Shown: positions 55,051 through 63,997 of the stretch, piece after piece
Layout: each line of letters opens with the position of its first letter
Numbering within the stretch: position 1 is the stretch's first letter
Assembly: GCF_018760785.1 (NCBI RefSeq)
Contig: NZ_JAHHZO010000001.1
Location: 1-64,000, forward strand
Reading direction: 5' to 3'
Length of the DNA stretch: 64,000 bases
Origin: Rhizobium sp. CSW-27
GTDB lineage: Bacteria; Pseudomonadota; Alphaproteobacteria; Rhizobiales; Rhizobiaceae
The notes under the pieces: model-generated
What the model saw: the letters and a program-made list of their open reading frames with translations, nothing else
Databases searched by the model: none
Told to the model about the DNA's origin: nothing
Translations under genes and position numbers: made by a program

Positions 55051-56649
55051 ATGGGTCTGTCGATGCCTACTCCGATCAGGATTGGCCCCAACTACTATCT
55101 CCGGGTTCGCGTCCCTTCCGATCTGAAAGACCGCCTCAAAGGCGTGACCGTGACCGTTCCTGTCGATGGTCGCCCCCGTGAGGTCCGCATAGGCGAGTTC
55201 GTGAAGGTCTCGCTGGAGACGGCCAAAGCGGCCACTGCGAAGGTTCGTTTCGCTGAGACCTACGACTTCCTCCAACGCTATTGGGCAATGCAGCGAAAGC
55301 CCGTGGAGCGACTCACTCACAAGCAGTTGGTCGCCCTCGCAGGTGCCCTCAGGAACGCCTTCGTGACGGCGTTCGAGGACGAGCCGGGAAGCCCTTCCCT
55401 GTGGATGAAGGTGCTGGACACGAACGCAGCAGCGAGGGTCGGAAAGGTGAACCCCCTCGCCATCGGTGGTGAGTCGCGAAAGGCCGCAGGACTCAGCAAG
55501 CGCTTCGGCCCGATGGTAGACGCTTTCCTCGCTCACCAGTGCGTCCAACTGGATCCTGAACAGCGAGTACGACTCCTCGAACTTGTTGTGGATAGTCTCG
55601 ACGATGCTGCCATGGTCACCCTCAGGCGAGCCGAAGGGGACTATTCGCCAGACACCGGGGCGGCGAAGTACCCGCCCTTGGAGGTTGTGAGGCCGAAGAC
55701 CAGCAGTCCAGCCGGTGACCGGTCCACAGACGAACTGACGTTTGACAGCGTCATCGATACTCAGGTCTCTAACAAGGCCGCAGGGAAAGATGCCGCGCCT
55801 ATGAGGGATGCAACGGTGAGGAAGTTCCGGCTTGCTGCTGCCGAGTTCGTGGCCTTCCGTGGCAGCGACCTGATCAGCACCGTAACAGCGCAAGAAGCCG
55901 ACCGATGGAAACGGGCAATGCTGGCGGATGGTAAGCTGTCGAACAACACCGTGGGGCAGCGCATCCAGAACCTGAAGACCGTGATCCAGTGGGCACGAGA
56001 ACAAACCCTTGGTGCGGTCTTTCCTGACGTTCACCCGCTGCATCTCGTCACAACACCAGATGCGGCACCGGTGGCGAGTGAGGACCGGACATTCACCCTG
56101 GACGAAGCCCGCGCCACCCTTCTCGCAGCAAGGAAAGAAAAGAAGCCGGAACTGCGGTGGCTTCCGTGGATGTGCGCCTATTCAGGTGCGCGTATCAATG
56201 AAGTGGCCCAGCTTCGCCGTGAGGACTTCTTCCAAGTCGGTGACGACTGGTTCTTCGAATTGACGACCAAGGGCGGGAAGTCCCTGAAAAACAGGAACAG
56301 CATTCGAAAGGTGCCGGTCCACCCTGCGCTGATCGACGAAGGACTGATCGACTTCGTCAAATCCTGCCCAGCCGGAAAGCGCATCTTCCCGCCTCGGTCC
56401 CAGCCGAACATCTCCGAATGGCTGAGGGGTGAAGTCGGCATCAAACGCGCCGAGCTGGCACCTAACCACGGATGGCGTCACCTCTTCGAAGACCGCTGCG
56501 TAACCGGGGGCGTCCTCGACAAAGCTCGTCTTTATATAACAGGGCGCACCACAGGCGCATCAGACGAAGGCTATGGTCGCAGCCAAGCGCTGCTGCCGGG
56601 GCTGGCGAAGGAGATGGCGAAGGTTCCAAGGATCGACTTGGAGGGGTGA
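55051..56649 (+). CDS. Tyrosine-type site-specific integrase (DUF6538 N-terminus)
   Basis: A 532-residue integrase. The N-terminus PTPIRIGPNYYLRVRVPSDL is of the DUF6538 kind, a core-binding domain follows at about 240-330, and the catalytic domain has Arg381 in YSGARINEVAQLRRED, His473 and Arg476 in HGWRHLFED, and the nucleophile Tyr508 in DEGYGRSQALL. It should recombine the island at the adjacent tRNA-Val. Start chosen at the ATG opening MGLSMPTPIRIG. Base composition is slightly less GC-rich than the core genes. Complete, so the island may still be mobile if its other end is intact. Confidence 0.92.
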   Translation: MGLSMPTPIRIGPNYYLRVRVPSDLKDRLKGVTVTVPVDGRPREVRIGEFVKVSLETAKAATAKVRFAETYDFLQRYWAMQRKPVERLTHKQLVALAGALRNAFVTAFEDEPGSPSLWMKVLDTNAAARVGKVNPLAIGGESRKAAGLSKRFGPMVDAFLAHQCVQLDPEQRVRLLELVVDSLDDAAMVTLRRAEGDYSPDTGAAKYPPLEVVRPKTSSPAGDRSTDELTFDSVIDTQVSNKAAGKDAAPMRDATVRKFRLAAAEFVAFRGSDLISTVTAQEADRWKRAMLADGKLSNNTVGQRIQNLKTVIQWAREQTLGAVFPDVHPLHLVTTPDAAPVASEDRTFTLDEARATLLAARKEKKPELRWLPWMCAYSGARINEVAQLRREDFFQVGDDWFFELTTKGGKSLKNRNSIRKVPVHPALIDEGLIDFVKSCPAGKRIFPPRSQPNISEWLRGEVGIKRAELAPNHGWRHLFEDRCVTGGVLDKARLYITGRTTGASDEGYGRSQALLPGLAKEMAKVPRIDLEG

Positions 56650-56855
56650 ACTCCCAGTGAGTCCCGGCCCCCTCACGGAAAATGAAAGAATGGTAGTCAA
56701 ACTACCCGGCATCTGTCGCGCTAACCACTCTCTTCCAATCTCACGGGGTCTGTTTCCTCGCGTTCATCACCGAGTCCGGTCTAATGTGGATCGGATCAAC
56801 ATTAGCTTCCCGAACCGGGGTCTCAAAAATTCAGACCCCTAGTGGTCGTAAGGAC

Positions 56856-57269
56856 ATGGATCTCATCTCCGAGTCCGCTTTCTCCAACACCGTTCGCGTA
56901 GTCGAGATCGACGGCCAGCCGTGGTTCGTTGCGATGGACGTGACGAACGTGCTTGGTATCACGGAGAAAGCTCGCGGCTATGCCGTAGCGCGCTTGGCTG
57001 ATGATGAACGCTCTCTGTATCAGATACAGAAAGGGCAGAGGTCCGTATCGATCATCTCCGAGTCCGGTCTCTACAAGCTCATCATGCGCTCCGACAAACC
57101 GGAGGCCCGTAAGTTCCAAGACTGGGTCACCCGTGAAGTCCTCCCCGCGATCCGTAAGGATGGCATGTACGTGGCCGGTGAGGAGAAGGTGAAGACCGGC
57201 GAGCGAATGGCGCACGGCAAGCCAATTATTTCCACCGTGGAAACAAATCCACAGAAGCTCGGTGCATGA
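56856..57269 (+). CDS. Phage-type antirepressor with BRO-N domain
   Basis: A 137-residue protein with an N-terminal BRO-N DNA-binding domain: VRVVEIDGQPWFVAMDVTNV, SIISESGLYKLIMRSDKPEA, then FQDWVTREVLPAIRKDGMYV. The usual C-terminal KilAC-type domain is missing, so it is either a short form or a truncation. It acts in prophages as a regulator. The longer frame to 56784 has no ribosome site. It is the first cargo gene after the integrase, with about 200 bp of apparent debris between. Confidence 0.8.
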   Translation: MDLISESAFSNTVRVVEIDGQPWFVAMDVTNVLGITEKARGYAVARLADDERSLYQIQKGQRSVSIISESGLYKLIMRSDKPEARKFQDWVTREVLPAIRKDGMYVAGEEKVKTGERMAHGKPIISTVETNPQKLGA

Positions 57270-57591
57270 GGCTTTGTCATTGCCCGGAATTTTCCGGTGA
57301 ATGGTCACCCCCTCGATCACGTGAAGCCGAGAGTTCTGACGGAATGCGTCCAAAGTCTTCGATAGCCCCCCCGCAAATGTAACGAAACGTGACGTTAACC
57401 CCTATTTGCACGGTGTCAGTGCAAAGCTCGCCATACGCCAGCAATTCCATCGCATCCGATCTATCTACCTTGCCAACTATCCATATGATTTTGAATGATT
57501 TTCTGACTTGACGCCTGACTCTTGGCTGCGTTATCCAATCCCCGTTCTGGCCGGAACGTGATCATTCGCAACAGCATGACTACGGACTGAC
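57270..57591. other. Spacer between phage-type genes
   Basis: About 320 bp with no credible gene, RNA or repeat. The minus-strand frames here are shadows of the antirepressor. Confidence 0.4.
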
Positions 57592-57786
57592 ATGGAAATC
57601 GCATTCAGCATTGGACGCTTCACGCTCAAAATCGAAATCCTCGGCTTCCTCGACTTCACCTTGGAGACCAACAGCTTCGAGTTCGCCTTTGACCGTCGCC
57701 ACTGGTTCGAACACCCTGACGGCAAGATGAGGCGCTGGGAGTTCGTCAGGAAGACCAGAAGGGCCGCAGAGACGGCAGCGGTCTGA
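57592..57786 (+). CDS. Small hypothetical island protein
   Basis: A 64-residue frame, MEIAFSIGRFTLKIEILGF at the start and WEFVRKTRRAAETAAV at the end, alternating hydrophobic and polar residues like a small beta protein. No good ribosome site is visible and no family is recognised. Confidence 0.4.
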   Translation: MEIAFSIGRFTLKIEILGFLDFTLETNSFEFAFDRRHWFEHPDGKMRRWEFVRKTRRAAETAAV

Positions 57787-57948
57787 GATCTGATAGAGGA
57801 GCCCTGCCGGTCGATCTGGCGGGGCTTGCTGATTTTTCAGCAGGGGTCATCCACCGTTGGGGGAATACCATGTCGGAGATCTCCTCAGATTTGAGGGCAT
57901 CTAGGCGGGGGGTGCGTCAATTTTGTCGAGCCCCCCTCCGTCCTCACC

Positions 57949-58440
57949 ATGTCCAGCCGCGAGATCGCAGAGCTGACTGGTAAGCGTCACGCTGATGTGA
58001 TGCGGGATATCCGTGTCATTCTCGCTGATCTCGAAATCAACGAACGCAAATTTGCGTCGGTCTACATCGACACCAAAGGAGAGCAGCGTCCCTGCTTCAA
58101 TCTCCCCAAGCGCGAGACCATGATCCTCGTTTCCGGTTACTCGGTCGCCCTCCGCGCCCGCATCGTGGACCGCTGGATGGAGCTTGGGGTGACAATGCAC
58201 ATACTGCTGGGTTTTCAGCACTATGCTAGGCTATGCTCCGCCATTGCGCTCAATTTTGAGGGTATTCAGATGGCGATGGGTGTCCTGATTTTTCAGGAGA
58301 CCCCCTACGTCCATCCGCAGAACGATCAGACCTACCGCTCGTTCGATATGACCGTGACGGGTTCACTCTCCTTGCCATGGGCTTCACCGGGAAGAAGGCA
58401 TTTACCCCTGCAATAAGGAAAACCTGCGGCCCTGGCCCGT
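57949..58440 (+). pseudogene. Rha-family phage regulator, composite and frameshifted
   Basis: The first 80 residues are a clear Rha-type regulatory domain (MSSREIAELTGKRHADVMRD, later MILVSGYSVALRARIVDRWM). After about residue 82 the frame loses similarity. From 58308 a second Rha-like segment appears, PYVHPQNDQTYRSFDMT. Its continuation DGFTLLAMGFTGKKAF is present only in another frame, so a single base has been lost near 58351-58354. That frame stops at about 58440. So this is a fusion of two regulator remnants, with only the N-terminal domain possibly functional. Confidence 0.7.
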
Positions 58441-58946
58441 GATCCGACCGCCCGTCGATTACCCGCCACATAGGGTAGAAGAATTCGAGGTTCCTCGGCC
58501 ATTACCCCTTCTATCTGGATAAGCCCAAAGGTCATCCGTCCCCGACATCTGGGAGATGGGTATCTCAGCCATGTTCCTGACAGCCTTGCCCTCGGTCGGT
58601 CCTCATCGCTCCAGTTTGCTGGCGCGTGGGGACTGCCGGGGGAGCTTTTTAGGTGCCTCCAAAATTGGATAGACCCCACTGTGACATGTGGGTGATCATC
58701 TACCCATGACAGCCTGTCAGTGACCGGCAGCGGCCCCTAAGCTGCTCTCTCACGACTCGCCCTTCTCGTCCCCCTCCAGTCCCTGTCCATCGCTGCACCG
58801 CCCGCGCCTTCCATGTTCGTGAAGGTCCGTGTTGGTCGCTGGCGTGTGCGCGTGTGTCCCCTTCACAGGCCCCCGGCAGCGGACGGGAGGGGCGGGTTCT
58901 GAGAGCGCAGGACGCTCTGCAACGCAACCAATCATGAGACCTTCAC
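58441..58946. other. Gene-free stretch of the island
   Basis: About 500 bp. Frames on both strands are short and have no ribosome sites. A short inverted repeat CCCAC...GTGGG lies at about 58675-58692. Probably decayed phage sequence. Confidence 0.4.
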
Positions 58947-59294
58947 ATGCATAACCCGATTGAAACCAAACGTCCCATCCGCTTCTCCAAAGACGGCCTG
59001 ACGGTCTTCGTCACCCTCAAATGTGGTTCCTCGGTCATGATCGACCGGGATGATTTCGACCGCTTCGTGACAGAGCACCTGACCCTGAACTGGTACCTCA
59101 GCGGCAACGGCAAGGGCCAGCAGTACGTCTGCGCTCATGACCAGCGCTTCGGGAACATCGTCCCAGTCGCTCGCGAGATCATGCGAGCCGGAAGAGGTGA
59201 AGTCATCCGTTACCGCAGCCGTGACCGCCTCGACCTTCGCAAGTCCAACCTGACGCGCTGCGGGGGACCAGCCAAGAGGTCGCTCCGTGGCTGA
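58947..59294 (+). CDS. HNH/AP2-like DNA-binding island protein
   Basis: A 115-residue basic protein. The C-terminal part reads GNIVPVAREIMRAGRGEVIR, then DRLDLRKSNLTRC, the pattern seen at the end of phage HNH endonuclease and AP2-type domains. The first half is beta-rich (LTVFVTLKCGSSVMIDRDDF). The metal-binding His pair of an active HNH is not evident, so it may only bind DNA. Its end overlaps the next gene by 8 bp. Confidence 0.55.
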   Translation: MHNPIETKRPIRFSKDGLTVFVTLKCGSSVMIDRDDFDRFVTEHLTLNWYLSGNGKGQQYVCAHDQRFGNIVPVAREIMRAGRGEVIRYRSRDRLDLRKSNLTRCGGPAKRSLRG

Positions 59295-59916
59295 TTTCGC
59301 AGCGTGGATCGCTGCCCAGAGAGAAGCCGCGATTGCCCGTGGAGGGAAGCCTTTGACCTTCGTCCCCAGCGATGATGGTCGTGGCTTCCCCTACGCGGCC
59401 AGACGCAAGCGCGGTGAGATTATCAACCCCCTCACGGGGGAGATCGTCACAGGATGCCTGACCATCTCGAAACTCTCCGACCAACTCGGTCTGTCGTCCC
59501 AGAAGGTGACCGATGCGCTGGAGAAGATCGGAGCCGTTGTCCGTGTCCTGACGACCAAGGAAGTCCCGATGATCTGCGCACCGGAGGTGACCAAGCCCCG
59601 GTATGAGCGCGTTCCTCAGGCGACCCGTGAGGGGGTGGAGGATGGTCTTGTCATCCCCATCACCTTCGACCACGGAGGCAGGAAGACCCAATGCGTCCTC
59701 GTCACGCCGGAAGGACAGGCTGCTGTCAGCGCTGCCCTGAAGGAGGAGATGAAGACCAAGGGTCCAAAGCCAAGGAAGGTGGAGACGAAGACACAGGTCA
59801 TCCGTGAACTGATAGCTGCTGGTCATTCCCAAGCCTCTGTCGTGAGGCAGACGGGATGGCCGAAGCAGACAGTTTCACGGCTGGTGAAGACGATGGAGCA
59901 TAGGGCAGGAGGATGA
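59287..59916 (+). CDS. Helix-turn-helix island protein, unknown
   Basis: A 209-residue protein starting at GTG with AGAGG upstream and overlapping the preceding gene by 8 bp. It contains two likely DNA-binding segments: TISKLSDQLGLSSQKVTDAL in the middle and ASVVRQTGWPKQTVSRLVKT at the end, both with helix-turn-helix character. It may be a replication- or regulation-type phage protein. No family name can be given. Confidence 0.6.
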   Translation: MADFAAWIAAQREAAIARGGKPLTFVPSDDGRGFPYAARRKRGEIINPLTGEIVTGCLTISKLSDQLGLSSQKVTDALEKIGAVVRVLTTKEVPMICAPEVTKPRYERVPQATREGVEDGLVIPITFDHGGRKTQCVLVTPEGQAAVSAALKEEMKTKGPKPRKVETKTQVIRELIAAGHSQASVVRQTGWPKQTVSRLVKTMEHRAGG

Positions 59917-60167
59917 GTGTCCCATTTTCTCGTCCATACCCATAGTTAAGATAGCAAACGAGACCTAGAGGCAGACAGAAGGTGGGCTTCGAGGAGGGCA
60001 TGAGGATCGACCATCCATGTTCATTCCCTCCTCAGTCCATCGTCACGTACAGCCTCTGGGTTCTCTGGTCTTACGACCATCGAACAGTCCGACCAGAGAG
60101 TGAGGCGTTACAGTTAGCCTGATATATCGACCATGATCTTCGTCATCATCGCCGGAGACGACGAGGA

Positions 60168-60272
60168 TCAGCCGACAACTTCGTAGAGGCGCATAGCGAC
60201 CCCAGCTACGGTCGTGCAGATCAGCAGGAGCAGCAGAGCGATGATTACAAAAGCCATGAGATCGCGTTTCAT
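60168..60272 (-). CDS. Possible 34-residue membrane peptide
   Basis: A frame that starts MKRDLMAFVIIALLLLLICT and ends VAMRLYEVVG, a textbook single membrane span with a basic N-terminus. The ribosome site is weak. It is listed because the composition is far from random, but the call is uncertain. Confidence 0.3.
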   Translation of the reverse strand: MKRDLMAFVIIALLLLLICTTVAGVAMRLYEVVG

Positions 60273-60720
60273 GCCCCATTCGTAACGATGCCAGGGGGCC
60301 GCGTCGATGTCGGATCTTGCAGAAAATCGTGCTGAGATCCGTCCCGAACTATCTTCAGTCCCTCCGAGGATGGTGATGAACATGAAAACCAGAGAACATC
60401 GATCGATCCTTGGTCTTCCACACGGTCACCATAATGGTGGTGATGATCCTCATGGTCTTGATGATCGACAGCGTGTGCATCCCATAGACCGTGCAAAATG
60501 CATACCCAGACCCGGAATGTTTGTCGGAAAAATCTGAGACCCCAAGATCATAAAACAGGCTTGGCAAGTCCCCCCGTCCCCCTGCCGCCCTTCATCTGTC
60601 GAAGGCCTTATGGTCTTCCGCCGAAACATCAGGTGGTCCAGCATTGCCGTCGGTCTGGTGATCATCTCGTCTCACTAGACCTAGGTTCTGTGGCACTTCG
60701 CCACCCACGGCAGAAACAGT

Positions 60721-60783
60721 CCCACAAGAGTGGGTATTGACTTTTGACACCGATAGTCTCACAACGTCATTGACTTCATTGAA
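60721..60783. promoter_or_regulatory. Repeats upstream of the serine recombinase
   Basis: CCCAC-AAGA-GTGGG forms an inverted repeat at 60721-60734. TTGACT TTTGACA at about 60739-60751 and TCATTGA-CT-TCATTGA at about 60768-60783 are direct repeats. Resolvase genes often carry their res sites here. The dyad structure of a true res site is not clear. Confidence 0.25.
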
Positions 60784-60802
60784 ACTTGTGGAGCTGAGAC
60801 TT

Positions 60803-61375
60803 ATGACTTCGACACTCGTCGGCTACGCCCGCACCTCTACGCTCGAACAGATTGCAGGACTGGAAAGCCAAATCCGGGATCTGACTGCGGCGGGATGCAC
60901 CAAGATCTTTCAAGAACAGGTGTCGTCGGTGGATACGAAGCGCCCGGAACTGGAGCGCGTCCTGGACTATGTCCGAGAAGGGGACACGCTGGTCGTCACC
61001 AAGCTCGACCGTTTGGCACGGTCCATGGCCAACCTGATGGAGATCATGGGCAAGCTGCAAGCAAAGGGCGTGGAGCTGAAGATCCTGGCACTGAACCTCG
61101 ACACCTCGACGCCAACCGGGAAACTGATGCTGAACCTGCTCGGGTCCATCGCGGAGTTCGAACGTGAGCTGATGCTAGAACGTCAGCGAGAAGGCATCGC
61201 CAAAGCCAAGGCAGAGGGCAAATATCGAGGCCGTGCCCCGACTGCTCGTAACAAGGCTGACAAAGTTCGCGGGATGCGCTCTCAGGGTAAGACCGTCGAA
61301 GCAATCATCGCGGAGCTGGGGGTGAGTCGTTCCAGTGTCTTCAGGGCGCTGAAGGAAGGAAAGACAGCGGCTTAG
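60803..61375 (+). CDS. Serine recombinase (resolvase/invertase family)
   Basis: A 190-residue small serine recombinase. The catalytic Ser12 is in VGYARTSTLEQ, with Arg10. The arginine-bearing segment TKLDRLARSMANLMEIMGKL and the helix NLLGSIAEFERELMLERQRE are typical. A C-terminal helix-turn-helix (KTVEAIIAELGVSRSSVFRA) binds the site. Related to Tn3 resolvases and DNA invertases. An in-frame ATG at 60737 is not preferred. It is convergent with the restriction endonuclease gene. Confidence 0.93.
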   Translation: MTSTLVGYARTSTLEQIAGLESQIRDLTAAGCTKIFQEQVSSVDTKRPELERVLDYVREGDTLVVTKLDRLARSMANLMEIMGKLQAKGVELKILALNLDTSTPTGKLMLNLLGSIAEFERELMLERQREGIAKAKAEGKYRGRAPTARNKADKVRGMRSQGKTVEAIIAELGVSRSSVFRALKEGKTAA

Positions 61376-61445
61376 TTTCTCTGGGGGAGATAATGTCTTT
61401 TGGTCGCCCTGCCCTGCCCGCGTGGAATCGCGCACAGATGACTGC

Positions 61446-62234
61446 TTAGCGATAATTGCGGATTGCTGCGGGGTCCAAGTCGGCAGCGGGAACGAGCTTA
61501 TAATGGCGCTCCTCCACGACCTTCACGGCATTATCTTCCACGGTCAGCTCGAAGAGGGCGACCTTCTCGCTTCCTACGAACTGCGCCGAGATCGCCCGCG
61601 CTCTCATGTCGGGAAAGGCCTGGGCGCACCAAGCCAGATCCTGCTTTGTCTGCACCACCGAGATCTGATCGGTTCCGCCCTTGGCTTGCACAGGTATTGC
61701 ATAGTGGCAGCCGTAACGGTCCATACCGACGTACAGCTCATCGATCTCGATCTGCCCGATCCCCTTCACCGTGGTCCTGAGATGGTTCTGGAGGGAGTAC
61801 GTGGTAAGCCCCAAGAAAATGTCGATTAGTCTATTGTACCGAACGATAGCCAACAGAGCTTGTTCGTCATCGAGCGCGTAGGCGCGGATCATCTCAGGTG
61901 TCCCATCAGGCACACCAATCGTAACGAGATCAGCGCGAGGGATAATTCGGTTCAGAGGAACAAGTGTAAACTGATACCGGGATCTTCCTGCACCCTCTAT
62001 GATCCACTCCATACCCTCAGGCTGCGTGGCAAGGATATCAGGGGGAAGCTTCGCCCGATAGCGCACATTGTACAGAATGTCCCCAAGGTTCTTAGGATCG
62101 ACGCCCAGTTCCAACGCGGCCTGTTCAATATCTGCACGTGTGAACTCGAAAGCGTGATCGCCCTCTTTGTATTTGTCAGTGAAGATTTTCCGAACTACGG
62201 GTTGGTAGATGCTACCCCTCGGCTTCTTAGCCAT
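61446..62234 (-). CDS. Type II restriction endonuclease (PD-(D/E)XK-like) of an m5C system
   Basis: A 262-residue protein encoded directly after a cytosine methyltransferase. The predicted active site is IEIDELYVGMDRYGCHYAIP followed by VQAKGG, a D...QxK variant of the PD-(D/E)XK motif. The N-terminal domain has FEFTRADIEQAALELGVD, a helical domain of the DNA-recognition kind. The ATG at 62234 overlaps the methyltransferase stop by 8 bp. Target sequence unknown. It should cleave DNA left unmethylated by its partner. Confidence 0.8.
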   Translation of the reverse strand: MAKKPRGSIYQPVVRKIFTDKYKEGDHAFEFTRADIEQAALELGVDPKNLGDILYNVRYRAKLPPDILATQPEGMEWIIEGAGRSRYQFTLVPLNRIIPRADLVTIGVPDGTPEMIRAYALDDEQALLAIVRYNRLIDIFLGLTTYSLQNHLRTTVKGIGQIEIDELYVGMDRYGCHYAIPVQAKGGTDQISVVQTKQDLAWCAQAFPDMRARAISAQFVGSEKVALFELTVEDNAVKVVEERHYKLVPAADLDPAAIRNYR

Positions 62235-63564
62235 CGGCGGAGGCTCCAAGCGCAGCAAGACGTGCGGCTTCGGTCTCGTGCTGCTTCCTCTTTTTGATGT
62301 TGCCGTTTCTATCTCGCTTGGTCTTGGGAGCAGCGACACCTAGCAAGTTCGCAGCTTCGCTAACCGTGGTATAGAGAAGTGCCTCGTCTCCGAGCTTCAC
62401 GATCTCTGTCGGTCTGGTCGGCTCGATACCGAGCGCAGCTATGATCCGCGACGCAACAGCTCTTGCCAGCGGCGGCGGCACAGAGTTTCCGATCTGCCGG
62501 GCACCGTGCCACTTGGTAGAATGCAAGCGGAACCAATCCGGGAAGCCGTGCAGCCTTGCCATCTCGCGAACGGTCACGCAGCGCGGGTGCTTGTAGTGAA
62601 TTGGACGTGGACTGGTGAACGCGCCGCGAGCGCCATCAGTACCGGCCCGAAGGGTGTTGGACACGCCCTGAGCATCGAGCTTGTAGAACCTGCTGATCGG
62701 CTCATTCTGTCCTGAGGGAGTCTCAGCGAAACGCCGCTTAGAGATGTCCGTGTGGTCGGTGCGCCACGATGAGGTCAGGACTGAGGGGTCCCATTCTCTG
62801 CGATAACCATAGTGCCACGCATCGTTGGTCAGGCCGCGCATCTCGGCAGCGTAGAGGCTCGGCGATCCAAACTTGACGCCGGGAACCTTGTCAGTGTCGG
62901 CAAGCGCCGCGAAAAGATCAGCATCGGGAAGATCGCCAATAGCGTCAGACACAGTGGGGCCGGGAGGAAGATCCGACGTCCGAGCCTTCGCACCTCTAGT
63001 CGTCGGCTCTGGGAAGCTCGGAAGCTTCAGCCCCTTCTTGCAACCCATCAGGATCAGGCGCTCGCGGAGCTGCGGCACACCAAATTCACTCGCATTGAAG
63101 ACCTTCCACGGAAGACGCACCTCGTAACCGGCATCGTGAAACGCCTCGACGATCTCCTCTAGGAACTTCTTCTGCCTTCCGACCGTCAGGCCCTTCACAT
63201 TCTCAAATACAAAGTACTTGGCGTCGAGTTCGGTGACCAGTCGGACAAAGTCATAGACCAGCCGGTTTCGCGGGTCGTCGAGTGACCGCTGCCCGATCAT
63301 CGAGAAGCCCTGGCAAGGTGGACCGCCGAACACAACATCGACCTGGGCATCCGCAGGAAGACCGGCAGCCCGCCGGATGTCTGCACCGCTCAAAGCGGAA
63401 ACGCTTCGAGGAAGGACAGCACAATCAGGGAAATTGAATTTGTGAACCGCGCAGTGGACCGGATCGATTTCCACGGCTGCCAGCACGTCGAAACCAGCTT
63501 GCTCGAAGCCCAAGCTCAGCCCGCCCGCTCCTGCAAACAAATCGATACCGACCGGTCTCGTCAT
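62227..63564 (-). CDS. DNA (cytosine-5)-methyltransferase
   Basis: A 445-residue C5-cytosine methyltransferase. Motif I DLFAGAGGLSLGFEQAG, motif IV GGPPCQGFS with catalytic Cys84, motif VI ENVKG, motif VIII QLRERLILMG and motif X QIGNSVPPPLARAV are all in order, with the target recognition region between VIII and X. About 70 residues follow motif X with SEAANLLGV, a helix-turn-helix-like stretch that might add DNA binding or autoregulation. It starts 1 bp after vsr. Confidence 0.95.
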   Translation of the reverse strand: MTRPVGIDLFAGAGGLSLGFEQAGFDVLAAVEIDPVHCAVHKFNFPDCAVLPRSVSALSGADIRRAAGLPADAQVDVVFGGPPCQGFSMIGQRSLDDPRNRLVYDFVRLVTELDAKYFVFENVKGLTVGRQKKFLEEIVEAFHDAGYEVRLPWKVFNASEFGVPQLRERLILMGCKKGLKLPSFPEPTTRGAKARTSDLPPGPTVSDAIGDLPDADLFAALADTDKVPGVKFGSPSLYAAEMRGLTNDAWHYGYRREWDPSVLTSSWRTDHTDISKRRFAETPSGQNEPISRFYKLDAQGVSNTLRAGTDGARGAFTSPRPIHYKHPRCVTVREMARLHGFPDWFRLHSTKWHGARQIGNSVPPPLARAVASRIIAALGIEPTRPTEIVKLGDEALLYTTVSEAANLLGVAAPKTKRDRNGNIKKRKQHETEAARLAALGASADG

Positions 63565-63565
63565 T

Positions 63566-63997
63566 TCAATCTGCACTCCCTTGGCGGCCCGGAGGGCCTA
63601 AGAACCGTTCTATGCTGTCGATGGCCTCATCGAGTCGGGCGACTTCGCATTGCCAAAGCACCAGCGACTCCCAGCCCGCCTTCTTTAACTCGTTTACGTT
63701 CCGTTCGTCTCTAGTTTTGTTGGCGTCAATCTTCGGTTTCCAGTATTCCAGTCGTGACTTCGGCAGTGCGCCCTTGCTGCATTCATGGCCGTGCCAGAAG
63801 CACCCGTGCACGAAGATGACCTTCTTACGCGACGGAAAGACCAGATCTGGACGCCCCGGCAATGTGCGCCCATGCAGCCGGAAGCGATACCCGAGCGAGT
63901 GCAGCTTTTTGCGAACCGCGATCTCTGGCCCTGTATCCTTCTGTTTCACCGACTGCATGATGCGGCGGCGCTGATCCGGGCTTCGCGTATCCACCAT
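63566..63997 (-). CDS. vsr: Very short patch repair endonuclease
   Basis: A 143-residue mismatch endonuclease that nicks at T:G mismatches made by deamination of 5-methylcytosine. The start MVDTRSPDQRRRIMQSVKQK is characteristic. Catalytic Asp51 (GRPDLVFP), His64 and His69 (HGCFWHGHEC) match the E. coli Vsr numbering. It is the first gene of the vsr-methyltransferase-endonuclease operon and protects the methylated sites from C-to-T mutation. The start lies 3 bp from the window edge, so the promoter is outside. Confidence 0.95.
   Translation of the reverse strand: MVDTRSPDQRRRIMQSVKQKDTGPEIAVRKKLHSLGYRFRLHGRTLPGRPDLVFPSRKKVIFVHGCFWHGHECSKGALPKSRLEYWKPKIDANKTRDERNVNELKKAGWESLVLWQCEVARLDEAIDSIERFLGPPGRQGSAD

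Larger units (their letters stand above)
59917..60802. other. Long low-coding region before the serine recombinase
   Basis: About 890 bp with a lower GC content than the core. It contains one possible small membrane protein on the minus strand (60168-60272). Overlapping frames at 60300-60570 are rich in Met, His and Ile and look like chance frames. Just before the recombinase lie an inverted repeat and tandem TCATTGA motifs. Confidence 0.4.

Noticed and set aside
60355-60567. Minus-strand frame with Met/Ile/His-rich translation in the island.
   Set aside because: No ribosome site, odd composition and no homology; probably chance in a low-coding stretch.
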